64,000 nt of DNA from Apostichopus japonicus (Eukaryota > Echinodermata > Holothuroidea > Aspidochirotida > Stichopodidae), in NCBI RefSeq assembly GCF_037975245.1, contig NC_092576.1, forward strand, positions 43,717,611-43,781,610. The letters run 5' to 3'. Both the position numbers and the translations under genes were made by a program. Below are positions 37,511 to 49,113 of the stretch, in pieces. The notes under the pieces are model-generated. The model had not been told where the DNA came from. It saw nothing but the letters and a program-made list of their open reading frames with translations, and did no database searches. Every line of letters begins with the position of its first letter. Position 1 is the stretch's first letter.

Positions 37511-39364
37511 TTAAGAAAAATAAGTTAAGTTCCTTATTGGACTTATATTGGACAATATGATTGATTTAAGACGGAAATAAATGTTTTCATAGTAACTATA
37601 GCATATTTGCTCTAACACAATTTATAACAACGGACCCGAGCCCCGTAAATAAAACATGTACACATCTGCCGCACCTAACCTTGTTCCTACACCCCGTAAC
37701 TACTCCCTCACTAGACCCTGTAATATATTACTTCCTTTAGCCCCTTCTTTCCTTTGCAATTATAAGTGGTTTCCACAGCCCCCTACCTACCTCACAGTAC
37801 TCTAACACTACCATGTTCCACTTGTAGTTGACCCCCTCCCCCCCCCCCTCCTCCCGCTGGTATCTTAACATTTCTTCAACGTCATTTCTTTATATCAACC
37901 CATTTTGTTACTTATGTATCGGATCTCCGTTACCAAATACTTCGTACCTTTATTTTTATTCATCTTTTCAGTACCAACTACCCCCCACCCCACCCCCGCC
38001 CGCACGCCGTGCGTCTATATATTATTAAACGATCTTAATCAATTGGGGGAATATGGTTCAGTCAGCGGATTTTTGTATTTTGCCAGGGAAGAATAGGATC
38101 ACTACTACTGGTGTCCCCCCCCCCGACCCCCACTCGCTGTTTTTCTTAAACGTCACACAGCGTATTAATTATAGCAACACTTTGCGTTTAGGGACCACAC
38201 TCTATCTATCGTCTAACATTCTTATTTCCGGGTTGGAACCCCAATGCCCTACATTGGCTTGAATGACCCCAGGGCAAAATAACCTCTTTTGTAAATTACT
38301 ACTCTGGCCCTTCTATGAAGGTCCATGTCTCTAGTCTCATCAGTAGGAGAAATTTAGAACTTACCTAATATTATTAACTAGCACAACCTTCTTTTAGAGC
38401 TAATTTATATAAACATAAATTATTGTGATCTAAACATACCAGTACAATTTGGCTTCTATACCTCACCGTGCTATTGCAGTTCTAAAAAACTAACCCCGCC
38501 CATGTATAATCAAACGTTTTATTCAACTCTTCCTGGTGGGAGAAAATGTTAAACAGTACTTGATACAAATATTTGCTCTGATGTGTTGATGTTTGTTTAC
38601 CAGTTACTGAAAGTGCCGGCTTATTTTCAGCAATTCCATTAAATGAAAACAGGACCGCAACCAGCCTTCCCCCTACCCCACCCTCCCTCCCGCTGAAAGT
38701 TTCCACTTCCAAAATGAAAGTAGACCAATGATAATGTGGACGTCTGTAAATGTGATATGCGCTATTTCACTTAGATTTTAGCGAAATCTTTATATCATTT
38801 CTTGTGATTTCATTAGCAATGTTAAACCTTGATATTCTAGGCACGTATAGGAATGGCAAAAAAAAAAAAAAAAAAAACACGGTTTATTTTAACATCTTAT
38901 TACGTATATACATGATCGCGGATGCGATGACTGTGTGTTTGTTTTAGTTTCCAAAAGTTTGAATATAATAACAATAAACGTAGAGAGCTCCTAACATCTT
39001 AATTGTGTGAACAGTGTAGTATAGTCTAATGTGAAACTACGGTTATAAATATATTTAGTCTAACCCTAACCCTATTGAAGCACTGTGAATATACATATAT
39101 ACAGGGTTTTATTTCAAAGACGAACGGAGGGGGAGGGGGGGGGTGAATCTACAGTCCGCTATACGGTCCACCTACTCAGCTTATTTGACCTCTCGGTCTC
39201 TTTTTGACAGGTTAAAATGTAATGATAATAAGAATACAAACCTAACAATTAATTTACATCTCAACTCCCCATATGGCTTCCCCTTCAACACATGTACACT
39301 ACAGCTACCATCATAATGCCCTAGCGTGCTTCTATATCTTCAATTAACTGAAACCAATGAATAA
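37511..39364 (+). other. NLR intron, middle part
   Basis: Poly-C tracts at about 37840 and 38115, poly-A at 38858-38876 and a G-run at 39130. No exon. Confidence 0.5.
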
Positions 39365-39396
39365 AGAAGAGCTTATCATTTGATAACGTCAGGAGC

Positions 39397-41337
39397 ATGC
39401 AAGAGATGCTTCAAACGACCGACTGGAATGTATTTCGTGAAGACTGCGATGACCCAGACGAATTAACTGACGTCATTTCAAGTTACATTGGATTCGTCAG
39501 CGATGTATGCATACCAATGAAGCAAATAACACCTGCTGAGATGATGAAGCGAATCCCCCCAGACAACAAGATCAAACAACTGGAAAAGCAAAAACAGAAG
39601 GCCATCGAGGACAAAGACAACATCTCCAGGAACAGGATGCAGAGGGAAATCAATAAGCACGTAAAAAATCTGCGAAGTGACACCTTTGGAGGAATAAAAG
39701 GAAACTCTCGTGCATTCTGGGATGTCGTCAAATCCATAAGAGACCCTACTAAAGATGACCAGCCTAGGCGGGTTGATGCAGATTTTGGGAAGGAACTATC
39801 CGACTATTTTGGACGGTTTAATGACTCAATAAGTAAAGATATACCGTTATACCTACCTGAGAAGAATGAAGGTTGTCATGAACTTGATGTCAATGTGGTA
39901 AGGAAACAGTTTGGGAAGGTCAAAAGGGGTGTTGGTTGTGGGTCAGATAAAATTCCGTGGTGGGTTTTTAAATTCTTTTCTTTTGAATTAGCTCCAATAT
40001 ACACATCACTCTTCCAAGAAAGCTTACAACATAGTCAGATCCCTAACCTGTGGAAAACAGCACTAACATCACCTGTACCAAAAGTGGCGAATCCCAAAGA
40101 TGTGAATGATTTTAGACCAATTGACCTAGCAAGTATTGCTTTTAACAGCATGCAAAGGATCCTCCTGCCACGACTAACTGACAGTATCAATCAATTTGGG
40201 GACAAGCGTCAATTCGCCTACAGAAAAGGTGTATCATGTGTAGATGCTGTGCTGTTACTTATCCACGAGGTTGTGTCAGAATTAAATTGCAAGGAAACCA
40301 CAATAGCAAAGGTGCTTTTCTTAGATTTCTCAAGTGCTTTCAATACCGTCCTACCAAATCAATTAATTACAGATCTGTCAGGTTTCATCACTGAACCATG
40401 GCTCCTACACTGGCTTGCTCAGTTCTTAACTGGGTGGTCAAGACACGTTAAATTGGAGAATGGGTTGTCTGATAGGTCAGAGATTAAAGTTGGAGTGCCT
40501 CAGGGTGGTCCATTGTCTGCTTTACTCTTCACATTATATACGGATGAAATCAAGTCTGGTGGTCATATCTCAATCACAAAATATGCCGATGACACTGCTA
40601 TATTATGCAAAATATCCAAGAGTTCATGTGTCAATGATCAGCTGAACTATCAGCAATCAGTCAACGACGTGGTTTCAAAATGTGATAGAAAGAATTTGTT
40701 GCTAAATGCTAAGAAGTCGAAGGAAATGTGCTTTGCTAACATCAATATAAAACATCAAGGTCTTCTGTCTGCAAGATCACAAGGTGTCACCATACATGAA
40801 TCTGAGGTAGAACGAACATCAAGAACTGAATACCTAGGAGTATGCATTGATGATAATCTAACGTTCACGTCGCATATCTCGAAAATCTTGAAAAAGGTGT
40901 ATTATTTTGTTTCAAGTCTTGCCTATATTGTGTCATTCTTTAATGAAGGTGCAAGGAAAAATGTGTTCAGCTCCTTTATTCTGCCACATTTACTTTATGC
41001 TGTTCCTGTATGGTATCACTTTATATCATCTTCTGACAAGCATAGACTGATGAGATTCCTTAAGTATACTTCACGTATATTGAATGTAAGCCAGCTATTA
41101 CTGAAGGATCAAGTAAACACAGCTGCAAAGAATGAATTTGTAAGGATGACAAATAAAATTAGAGATGACAAAGATCACCCACTACATGGGCCACTTAATT
41201 GTCTGTTGGTGAAAGCTACCAGGAATCTTAGGAACCCTCATATCTTGCCAAAATATAGAATTCAACTTTATAAGAACTCTTTCATCTACCGTGCTGCAAT
41301 TTACATTCAATTTGGTATTTTGGAACCTTTCATTTAA
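39397..41337 (+). CDS. LINE reverse transcriptase, 646 residues
   Basis: Codes the reverse transcriptase (target-primed reverse transcription) of the element. Visible motifs: LDFSSAFNT with its catalytic Asp at about residue 310, GVPQGGPLSALLF at about 366-378, and KYADDTAIL with the YADD box at about 396-399. After these comes a thumb-like region with YLGVCIDDNLTFTSHI. The first ~150 residues are the linker between the endonuclease and RT, with a charged run (KQLEKQKQKAIEDK). There are no stops or frameshifts across 646 codons, which suggests a recent insertion. Endonuclease is missing. Confidence 0.92.
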   Translation: MQEMLQTTDWNVFREDCDDPDELTDVISSYIGFVSDVCIPMKQITPAEMMKRIPPDNKIKQLEKQKQKAIEDKDNISRNRMQREINKHVKNLRSDTFGGIKGNSRAFWDVVKSIRDPTKDDQPRRVDADFGKELSDYFGRFNDSISKDIPLYLPEKNEGCHELDVNVVRKQFGKVKRGVGCGSDKIPWWVFKFFSFELAPIYTSLFQESLQHSQIPNLWKTALTSPVPKVANPKDVNDFRPIDLASIAFNSMQRILLPRLTDSINQFGDKRQFAYRKGVSCVDAVLLLIHEVVSELNCKETTIAKVLFLDFSSAFNTVLPNQLITDLSGFITEPWLLHWLAQFLTGWSRHVKLENGLSDRSEIKVGVPQGGPLSALLFTLYTDEIKSGGHISITKYADDTAILCKISKSSCVNDQLNYQQSVNDVVSKCDRKNLLLNAKKSKEMCFANINIKHQGLLSARSQGVTIHESEVERTSRTEYLGVCIDDNLTFTSHISKILKKVYYFVSSLAYIVSFFNEGARKNVFSSFILPHLLYAVPVWYHFISSSDKHRLMRFLKYTSRILNVSQLLLKDQVNTAAKNEFVRMTNKIRDDKDHPLHGPLNCLLVKATRNLRNPHILPKYRIQLYKNSFIYRAAIYIQFGILEPFI

Positions 41338-41350
41338 TTTTACTCATTGT

Positions 41351-41544
41351 TTCACCTAGTTCTAGTAATGTATATAGTTTTAACGCTTTCTTGATGTGCA
41401 ATCTTTTGAACATCTTATCTATCACGGTTTTCATATTCTTTAATTGTTTCACCTAGTTCTAGTAATGTACATAGTTTTAACGTTTTCTTGTTGTGCAATC
41501 TTTTGAACATCTTATCTATCATGGTTTTCATATTTATTTATTTT
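41351..41544 (+). repeat. 97-bp tandem duplication in the LINE 3' UTR
   Basis: TTCACCTAGTTCTAGTAATG begins both copies (41351, 41448). The copies differ at a few positions. Confidence 0.9.
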
Positions 41545-41625
41545 TGAGTTTGACATGTGTACTCCTTTTTATAAATATGCTATATTTATACTGGTTTCAA
41601 TAAATGAATGAATGAATGAATGAAT

Positions 41626-42494
41626 TATAAAGTAACGTGAAATCCTTTGTTCCCCTACTGTAAAAAGTCATTTTACAGAATTTATTTTGTGTGGCGTTCT
41701 TAATAGGCCAATCGCAAGTTGTTGTTAAACGCGTATATGTCTCTGTTATTTGGATTTCTCATTTACACACAATGTTCATATGCTAACAATCTTCACTCTA
41801 AATTACGGCACAACATATGGATATGCTCAGACCACAATGATTGAAAAATTAATGGAAAATAAACATCAACTGAAGCAGAAATTAATGATGATTGTTAAAG
41901 TTAACATAATGATACAAGGTTAGTTCTTTCTTTTTGTTAACATTTTACTAATTACAACATGTCATCATTTAATCACGAAACCCAGTGTTGTGCGGATTAA
42001 TTTATAAGGTGAGTGTTGGGGTACGGTGTAACATTCGAATATTCTTCCGACTGATTTAAGTAGTGACTGAAATGCTTATGGCAGGGCCAGGTGCGAATGA
42101 AATATTTTTATAAACGAGTGCGTGGTGCCGTAGGATTACTGAAGCTTATCCCATACAGGGTGTTCTAGGGTGCCCCACCTTACCCCCAGGATAATAGCCA
42201 AATTAAGTAAGAACTAAACGGAAAAAAAAGGAAAGAGTGGTAGTTAAAGAGAAGGGGAGGGGGGGGGGGGGGTAGAGACGACGTGAAAAGAGTGAAGCAG
42301 AGCGTATGATATGTAAATAAGTATATTAATTGCTGGAATTCTTTCACTGTTGCCCAACTCCTAATTTATCATCAGTTTCCGATTGATGTAATGCGTTCAA
42401 TGGGTTTATATTTATACTGCAGTATCCAAAAGAGTAACAATTAAAGAAGGATATAATGACAAATATCTCATTATATTTCTTTCTCTAATTATAG
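41626..42494 (+). other. NLR intron, last part
   Basis: AT-rich, with a poly-G tract at about 42255. Ends at the acceptor attatag. Confidence 0.5.
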
Positions 42495-42571
42495 CCTATC
42501 TGGCTGTCTGCTGCCCTCATCAATTCCCGTTGGACCATCTCTATCCACATTGAAAGCTCGGGGAGTGAATG
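42495..42571 (+). CDS. NLR gene, LRR module 2, exon b'
   Basis: This 77-bp exon joins in phase 2 to read FLSGCLLPSSIPVGPSLS then TLKARGVN. It is the homologue of 31881-31957 (same length, same phases, shared C.LPSSI core). The donor is gtaaag. Confidence 0.8.
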
Positions 42572-43769
42572 GTAAAGTACTCATTGATTAATCAATTAGT
42601 GTATTTCCATGTATCATGTTGTTTACAGTTCAAACCAATCCCGTAGTCGCGTATTGATTGGGTTTTAGGTTTAGGTTCACTCAAAGTGAGGGCGCTATAT
42701 CACCGGGCGTCATTGCATGTTGCAATAGACATGGACATATATTCATGAGTCAGAAAATTTGTCAGATATCATTTATTTGTTGTGTCGTACAGAACAGGGT
42801 AGATTGTACTTTGCAACAAGTTCAGTAATTTGGTATTCTTGATTAAAGTCAATCTGCTGCATTAAAGACTGTCATAGGCCAACATTCTCCTGCATTATTT
42901 AAGCAAGTACATATAACTGTGTATCGAGCCCATCATGCAGATAACAATACTAGAATATGTTGAAAAAAAGGGCTTCTGATTGCGTATGTCATTAGAAAAA
43001 GCAATAAATACAGTATCGTATGAAGAGATTTAAACATAAGGAGACAGGAAGCGATTGGTTTGCAGGTCTTAGTTGTTTTTTTTTCGGTACTACGGTGGCT
43101 CAAGTAGGACACTGGAAATGTTGCTATTTTATACCGAAATTCAGAATTTAAATCTCAAATCTTTGGCTAAATTTCTCGATTTTTCAACTGCTTAATCATA
43201 AAGTAGCAACTGTGAAATGTCTACTTCTTTCATGACAAGACAACTAATTCATTGAAATGTTAATGGTGTTTTTTGGTGTTAGTTACGACCGTAAATACGT
43301 TTTTTTTTATTGATGTTCACTATTGGATTTGTTTAATCGATCACAAACTGTATAGACCCATCTATATAAATTTGACTTCTATGTCAGACTGCTACATTCT
43401 GTCAAAATTGAGAAAAGACGGAATGGTAATCACTCGCATTTCTAAACAACTATTTAATATAGGTCAAATATTGCAGAAAAAACAACAAATTAAATTTGTT
43501 TAAATGTGTGATGATCTTATCGTGTAACGTCGAACAGATTTATAGTTCATTAAATATTTCATGGTAGCTGGGTGCTAACATGTGACACCATGACAACCAA
43601 AACTATTGTTAGCAAAAATAAATAATATGCATCCCTAGCGAAACAAAGATCTTAGTAAAACGTAATATCGTTGTTTCTATTGTGTATTATTCAAAATGTT
43701 TCATTCACTGATACATCATTGATAACTTTTTATTCGTTAAAGCCTTTATATTGTTTATTAATCTTACAG
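42572..43769 (+). other. NLR intron
   Basis: No feature recognised. Confidence 0.5.
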
Positions 43770-43840
43770 TTTTCTGGATTCCTGACTATGCGAAGATTAA
43801 TGAACACTATAAGCTTGATCTCGGCTCTGGTTCTTGGCGA
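43770..43840 (+). CDS. NLR gene, LRR module 2, exon c'
   Basis: This 71-bp exon after taatcttacag joins in phase 1 to read VFWIPDYAKINEHYKLDL then GSGSWR, ending in phase 0 at gtaagt. It is the homologue of 32650-32705, and 15 bases longer. Confidence 0.75.
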
Positions 43841-44224
43841 GTAAGTAATCCTTACATTTCCTGTATAATAATGATTTCATCATATTTGTTTAAATAACAC
43901 ATCGATATTGTAATTACTAGCATGGGCATCGTGATACCACTGACGTGGTACTTGAATACCCCAGACGTTTAAAATTTAGCGCACATCACTGTGATGACCA
44001 CAGCATGGCGTAGTCAAAGTAACGAACAGGAAGTGACGTCATCGGATGAACTAACTATAAATGTGATATATCAATAACTGTTTAATTGAGTCATATGTCG
44101 GTTACCAGTTGATAGTTGCTGACATATATTTACAAAAAGAAATTAGTGACATTTCGGGGGAGTAGAGACAAGTGAGCAAAACACGTTGAGTGATTGGATG
44201 AATGTTAATAGTAAGAAATATTTA

Positions 44225-44935
44225 TAAATATGCAATAGGTTGATTAAAATTATGTAGTTTACAAATATTACTGAACATACACTGAGTGGATTGAAGGGAT
44301 GTAGTCAATAATTATAATTAAACATACAATGGGTGGGTTAACGTGATGTAGTCAACAAATAATACTAACACACAATGAGTGGATTGGAGGGATGTAGTCA
44401 AGAAATATTACTAAACAAGCAATAGTTGGATTAAAGGGATGTAGTCAACAAATATTACTTAACATACACTTAGTTGATTAAAGGGATGTAGTCAACAAAT
44501 ATTACTAAAGAAGCAATGGGTGGATTAAAGGGATGTAGTCAAGAAATATTACTAAACATGTGTGGGTTAACGTGATGTAGTCAACAAATAATACTAACAC
44601 ACAATGAGTGGATTGGAGGGATGTAGTCGACAAATATTACTAAACAAGCAATAGGTGGATTAAAGGGATGTAGTCGACAAATATTACTAAACTGCAATGG
44701 GTGAATTAAAGGGATGTAGTCAACAAATATTACTAAACATACAATGGGTGGATTAGAGTGATGTAGTCAACAATTAGTATTAAACATACACTCAGTGGAT
44801 CAGAGTGATGTAGTCAACAAATATTACTGGACAAGCAATTGGTGCATTAAAGGGATGTAGTCAACAATTAGTACTAAAAAACACTGAGTGTATTAAAGTG
44901 ATGTAGTCAACAAATATTTCAAAATTTGCACTGAA
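44225..44935. repeat. 46-47-bp minisatellite, about 15 copies
   Basis: The word GATGTAGTCAACAAATATTA recurs with spacing of about 46-47 bases (for example near 44298, 44344, 44391, 44439), separated by variants of CAATGGGTGGATTAAAGG. It lies in the intron after exon c'. Confidence 0.9.
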
Positions 44936-45857
44936 TTGATAAATAAGAAAGAAAGATACATGGCAGTGGGTTGATTAACATAAACATTAACAGATATTAC
45001 TTAACATTTTATGGTTCGTTTAAAGTGATGTAGTACCAATCATTGCTAAATATTGGGTTGATGTAAAATTTATAAACATTATTGAACATCAAAATGTAAC
45101 TCATTCCATAGTAGGTATAGTATAAAGTGTACTAGTAACAGTCACCGTGGTAACGTGATGAAGTATTAGTATAATATATTACATACCTAACAGAAAGAGG
45201 TATAAAGTCATGTAGAGAACACTTATAACTAAACAATCATTAAAATATTGGTTTAAATGATGAACTTTTCATCATCCAATGAGTAGAGTAAAGTGGTAGT
45301 AATCAATCATATATCTATAACAATCCAACCAAGCACTCGGTAACTAAAGGTACATTTAAAAATAAACGTACACACATATATTTACCTATCTAATGAGCAA
45401 CTGAAATGTCATATTAATGCAGAAATGTCATATTAATAAAATCCCTACTAAATATACTAATTTTCATTGATGGTAAGGATTAAATATTTTTAATGATGAT
45501 TTCCACTCCTATACATAAAAATATCTAAAAGTTATGATTATCCAACCCCCCCCCCAAAAAAAAAAAAAAAAAAAAAAAACATGTACAAGTATTAGGCCTT
45601 ATACCCACGCATTCTGATTGCATAAGTTGTAATGTTTAGGTGAGAAAAGCAGTGACTTATTAGTAAACATTTTCCGTTATATTATAATTCCACTATGTAT
45701 CCACATATTTAAAAATGATGATAATATTCGAAAAAAAGAAACTGAAAATATCATTACCCCCGCCCCCAACAAGAAAATAAAACAAAAATAATTTAAATGA
45801 CTACGCCTATACCCAAGCATTCTGTTTGTATGGTTTTTATTCTTCTTTGTCCTGTAG
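44936..45857 (+). other. putative last NLR intron
   Basis: Includes a C-run followed by about 26 A at 45545-45580. Nothing else. Confidence 0.35.
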
Positions 45858-45875
45858 AAGGTTGGATCCTGGTAG
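45858..45875 (+). CDS. candidate terminal NLR exon with stop
   Basis: A strong acceptor (ttcttctttgtcctgtag) is followed in phase 0 by KVGSW and TAG. Adding it brings the ten exons to 2505 nt, exactly 835 codons including the stop. This is a plausible but unproven end; a third LRR module outside this reading cannot be excluded. An open frame in a different register runs through the same place and was not used. Confidence 0.35.
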   Translation, partial: KVGSW

Positions 45876-47395
45876 ATGAATTACGCAAGTACATATTCCT
45901 GAAGACAACCTGTTCTGATCCCGCTGGAGTTATGATACACCACTCAGTTCATCGAAAATTGCTTGCCAGAGGTTTACACAAAACAACTTGGGAGTGTACT
46001 GGGAAACTTCAAAGGGAATACGGGTCCCTTTATATACTAGTGACGTTGTTACAACATTGGCCATCGTCCTCTTTAATTCTTTAACTTAGCTTTAAACACC
46101 ATCGCTGTTTTCATATACTATGTGCCAATGTTAGTTTACATTTCTTGCTCAGGGGACTTTTAGTTATGTAGTTCAGTTTAAATCATCATGCTTGTTTTTA
46201 CTCACTCGATTTTATGCTGATATTTTCAAATTTATTTATTCTGTTAAGCAATTCTTTTCTTGTATCACTTCATGGATATTTCTTCTGCCAATTATAAAGT
46301 AGGAACCATTTATATCAGAATGACGTGCTTATCAATAAGTTATCCCCGAAAATAATATTTAAAAAAACTATTTTGAGAAAAAAAAATCGATTTGTACTTG
46401 ATGGAGTTATTACAAAGAAAATGGAATATTGATGAGTTTCGCTGCCTCGGTTTTGAGATTCTACATTGTGACATATAGGTATAGTTTGAAAGAAGGTTTT
46501 GTAACACTGTAGATAAAGTTAAGGTATATGGTAGTGGTAGAAATACGTTACTTTTACGTTTTCAAGGTGTAACTGTGGGTGTCACATAAGTACAAACACC
46601 ACCGATCATAAAACCAGGACTCTTGAAAGAAAGAACACTGATCCAACAGTATTTATGGAGGTTACCTCCGTGGTAATTAACTTAGAGGTACATATGTTGT
46701 TATGGTAAATATAGTTATTCTATAACGAGAATCGATGCATGATTGGTTATGGATAATGGAGTTACTGCATATGGTGGAGAGGATATGGATATTTAATTAC
46801 GTCATCAAAATGTCCAGACTGACGCATGTCTTCTCATCTCTTGGAAAACTATAAGTATGTTATAATTTAAAGCAAATAGAATAACTAAACTTGACGCAAA
46901 ATGTGGAAACAAAATTGTAGAAAAGATACAATGATAATGACAGAATGCAGAAAATACAGAATAATGACATATGGATATCAGAGGATGTGAATGGTGAGAT
47001 ATGTATTTTTTTGTATTATAATAAACAGTTAAGTCAGTTTCTGTACAATTGTGAATTAATAATTAATAATATGGAGTATCCAGTCCATTATTCTGCTACT
47101 CGTGATATTTTTTTTTTAAGGAGGTGGAATTTAATGAACGTTGTTAATGTCTCAGTACTTGTTTGCAAAATGTTAACTTCGACCTTCCAGCTTACTGCAC
47201 TAAAAGCTCAGAGAAAATGACACCGTTCTATGCATTTTTCATATCAATAGAAATGAGTTTCATTGAGTTATCTGTCGTTTAAAAAATTGAGCTGAATAAA
47301 ATTCGCCAGCTTTTATAACAAGTCCGTAGAATAAACAAACTTCAATCAAAATTTCTTTCTTTCGATTGCGACAGCTTTTCTCTGTTAACCCATCC
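45876..47395. other. AT-rich sequence, possible NLR 3' UTR and intergenic DNA
   Basis: An AATAAA is present at about 47294. Short open frames have no recognisable motif. Confidence 0.3.
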
Positions 47396-47841
47396 GGTCA
47401 GAGTGCATCCAGAATAACAACATTGAATCTACTTCGGAAGTTTGTTTTCCTAAATTCATCATTAAGTCAGGTATTGAAACTTTAACAAAAGTTTTGTTTT
47501 TATCTTGTTTATGTATTGTGCATAGTTCATACTTAAAATTAAGACGTGCAAATATGATAAGGGTTAATCGAAACCTCAACGCTTCTGGAACAATACCCAG
47601 TCTTTGTTGCGTAGAAACATTTTACAGCAATGAATACACATATTCATATATGATTGAATGTGATTTGTACTATAGCCTTACCAGTAGATACTTACCTTTG
47701 ACTGGATTCCTAGAACCACTTGTTAGGATATTATATGATCTGTTGCACCATGGACATAAGTTGTTTCATTTTTACAATTTCGTTTGTAACAAATGTTTTC
47801 GTTACAAGCTTGTATCTGTACAGAAAACGTGTGTGTTTTAA
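47396..47841 (+). CDS. unassigned open frame of about 148 codons
   Basis: One frame stays open from 47396 (IRSECIQNNNIESTSEV...) to a TAA at 47841, in DNA with about two-thirds AT. It is Cys- and Tyr-rich (CLCIVHSSYLKLRR, CCVETFYSNEYTYSYMIEC). The first internal Met is at 47494. An overlapping frame from 47720 codes a hydrophobic segment (CFIFTISFVTNVFVTSLY) followed by basic residues, like a transmembrane helix with a stop-transfer signal. I recognise no family. It may be an exon of a membrane protein, a decayed gene, or chance. Confidence 0.3.
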
Positions 47842-48613
47842 CAGAAATTCAATTAAAATTCTATATACATGCACGTTCTGTATATTAACAAGAATCTTTG
47901 TTAAGGGACATAAAATTATTGCGAATTTAAAACTATTTCTGAAACTGAATACTGAAAATTTGCTTTTTTGCAGAAAAGGTATGTTTTGGAACAGAGGGTC
48001 AATATCACTTCAATAAACAAACATGGGATGTAATTAAGACATTAAGTTATCGCAATTTTACAACAATTTTTAACAGTGTAACGAAGTAGCATTTTTAACA
48101 AATTTTAACCACATTTGTATAGTCAGTTACCACTGTTTAATCGATATCTCTTTAATAGCTTGATATAACGATCAGTCACTTAATATCACAAAGACATATA
48201 AGCCTCTACAGTGGCAATAACAAACAAGCAATGCACTCTATCGTACAACCATTGGATGTAGAAGAGGGTTAAATTTGGGAAGGGGACGCAACTACGTCGG
48301 AAGGCAGTGGGACATGTGCACGACTTTGTTTTGAGGAAGCAAAACAAATTGGTAATAAATGAGCAGATATCTTCATCAAATTAAGACAATCATTGCATGA
48401 GTGAGTATAAAAAAAATAAATATACAATGATTGAAAATAAGTTTTCTTTGTATGTGTTATATTTATCCGCTAAATTTGAATATTCTTTAAAAGAAAACAA
48501 AATGTGAAAGTAGTCATAAATAAGCTTCAACTTTACTTTGCATGTTTATGCCTTAACATGAAATGAAATCAATTTACACAAACATTAATGATTCATTCCA
48601 CACTTTCAATTGA
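47842..48613. other. AT-rich sequence, nothing recognised
   Basis: No exon or repeat could be supported. Confidence 0.4.
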
Positions 48614-48621
48614 CAGATAGT

Positions 48622-49105
48622 CAGGGGCGTAGCGAAGGTTTTTTTTGTTGGGGGGGTGTGGAGAATTTGATTTGCCGACGGATCTGGAAGTGGTGACTGA
48701 AATGGGGGAGGGGTCTAAGGGGAGGGTGTGTCCCCCTCCCCTTTGGCAATTTTTTAGTTTTGAAACGTCCTTAGATGCAATCTGGTGCATATTTTAAGTC
48801 AAATTTGATTTGCCGACGGATCTGGAAGTGGTGACTGAAATGGGGGAGGGGTCTAAGGGGAGGGGGTCTACCCCTCCCCTTTGGAAAATTTTTAGTTTTG
48901 AAACGTCCTTAGATGCAATCTGGTGCATATTTTAAGTCAAATTTGGCACGGAAGAAGCTCCCGTTCTCCTTTTCTCTATTCAGCTTTCCTTCTTTCTTCC
49001 CCTTCCGCTCTCTTCACCTTTTCTCCTTTTGCCGACAGACCCAAAATTTGCCGACAGCGACCAAATTATTGGGGGGTGTGACACACCCCCCGCTCGCTAC
49101 GCCCC
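48622..49105. mobile_element. hAT-type MITE, 484 bp, with TIRs and 8-bp target duplication
   Basis: Ends are perfect 13-base inverted repeats, CAGGGGCGTAGCG and CGCTACGCCCCTG. The 8-base direct repeat CAGATAGT flanks it at 48614-48621 and 49106-49113. CAG-type TIRs with an 8-bp target duplication are diagnostic of the hAT superfamily. There is no transposase, so it is non-autonomous. A 140-bp internal direct duplication starts at TTTGATTTGCCGACGGATCT (about 48667 and 48806). Confidence 0.92.
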
Positions 49106-49113
49106 TGCAGATA

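Larger units (their letters stand above)
39365..41625 (+). mobile_element. 5'-truncated non-LTR retrotransposon (L2/CR1-like)
   Basis: The element covers a long reverse transcriptase frame, a 3' UTR with an internal 97-bp duplication (41351 and 41448), and a (TGAA)n tail at about 41600-41624. That tail type is typical of L2/CR1-group elements. The frame can be followed upstream of the first Met (SLSFDNVRS) to a stop at about 39361, so the 5' junction lies near 39365. No apurinic endonuclease domain precedes it, so the copy is 5'-truncated and probably cannot move by itself. It lies within the intron between NLR exons a' and b', in the same orientation as the gene. Confidence 0.88.

Noticed and set aside
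45797-46084. Open frame of 95 codons
   Set aside because: No recognisable family. The acceptor at 45857 is better used in another frame as a short terminal exon.
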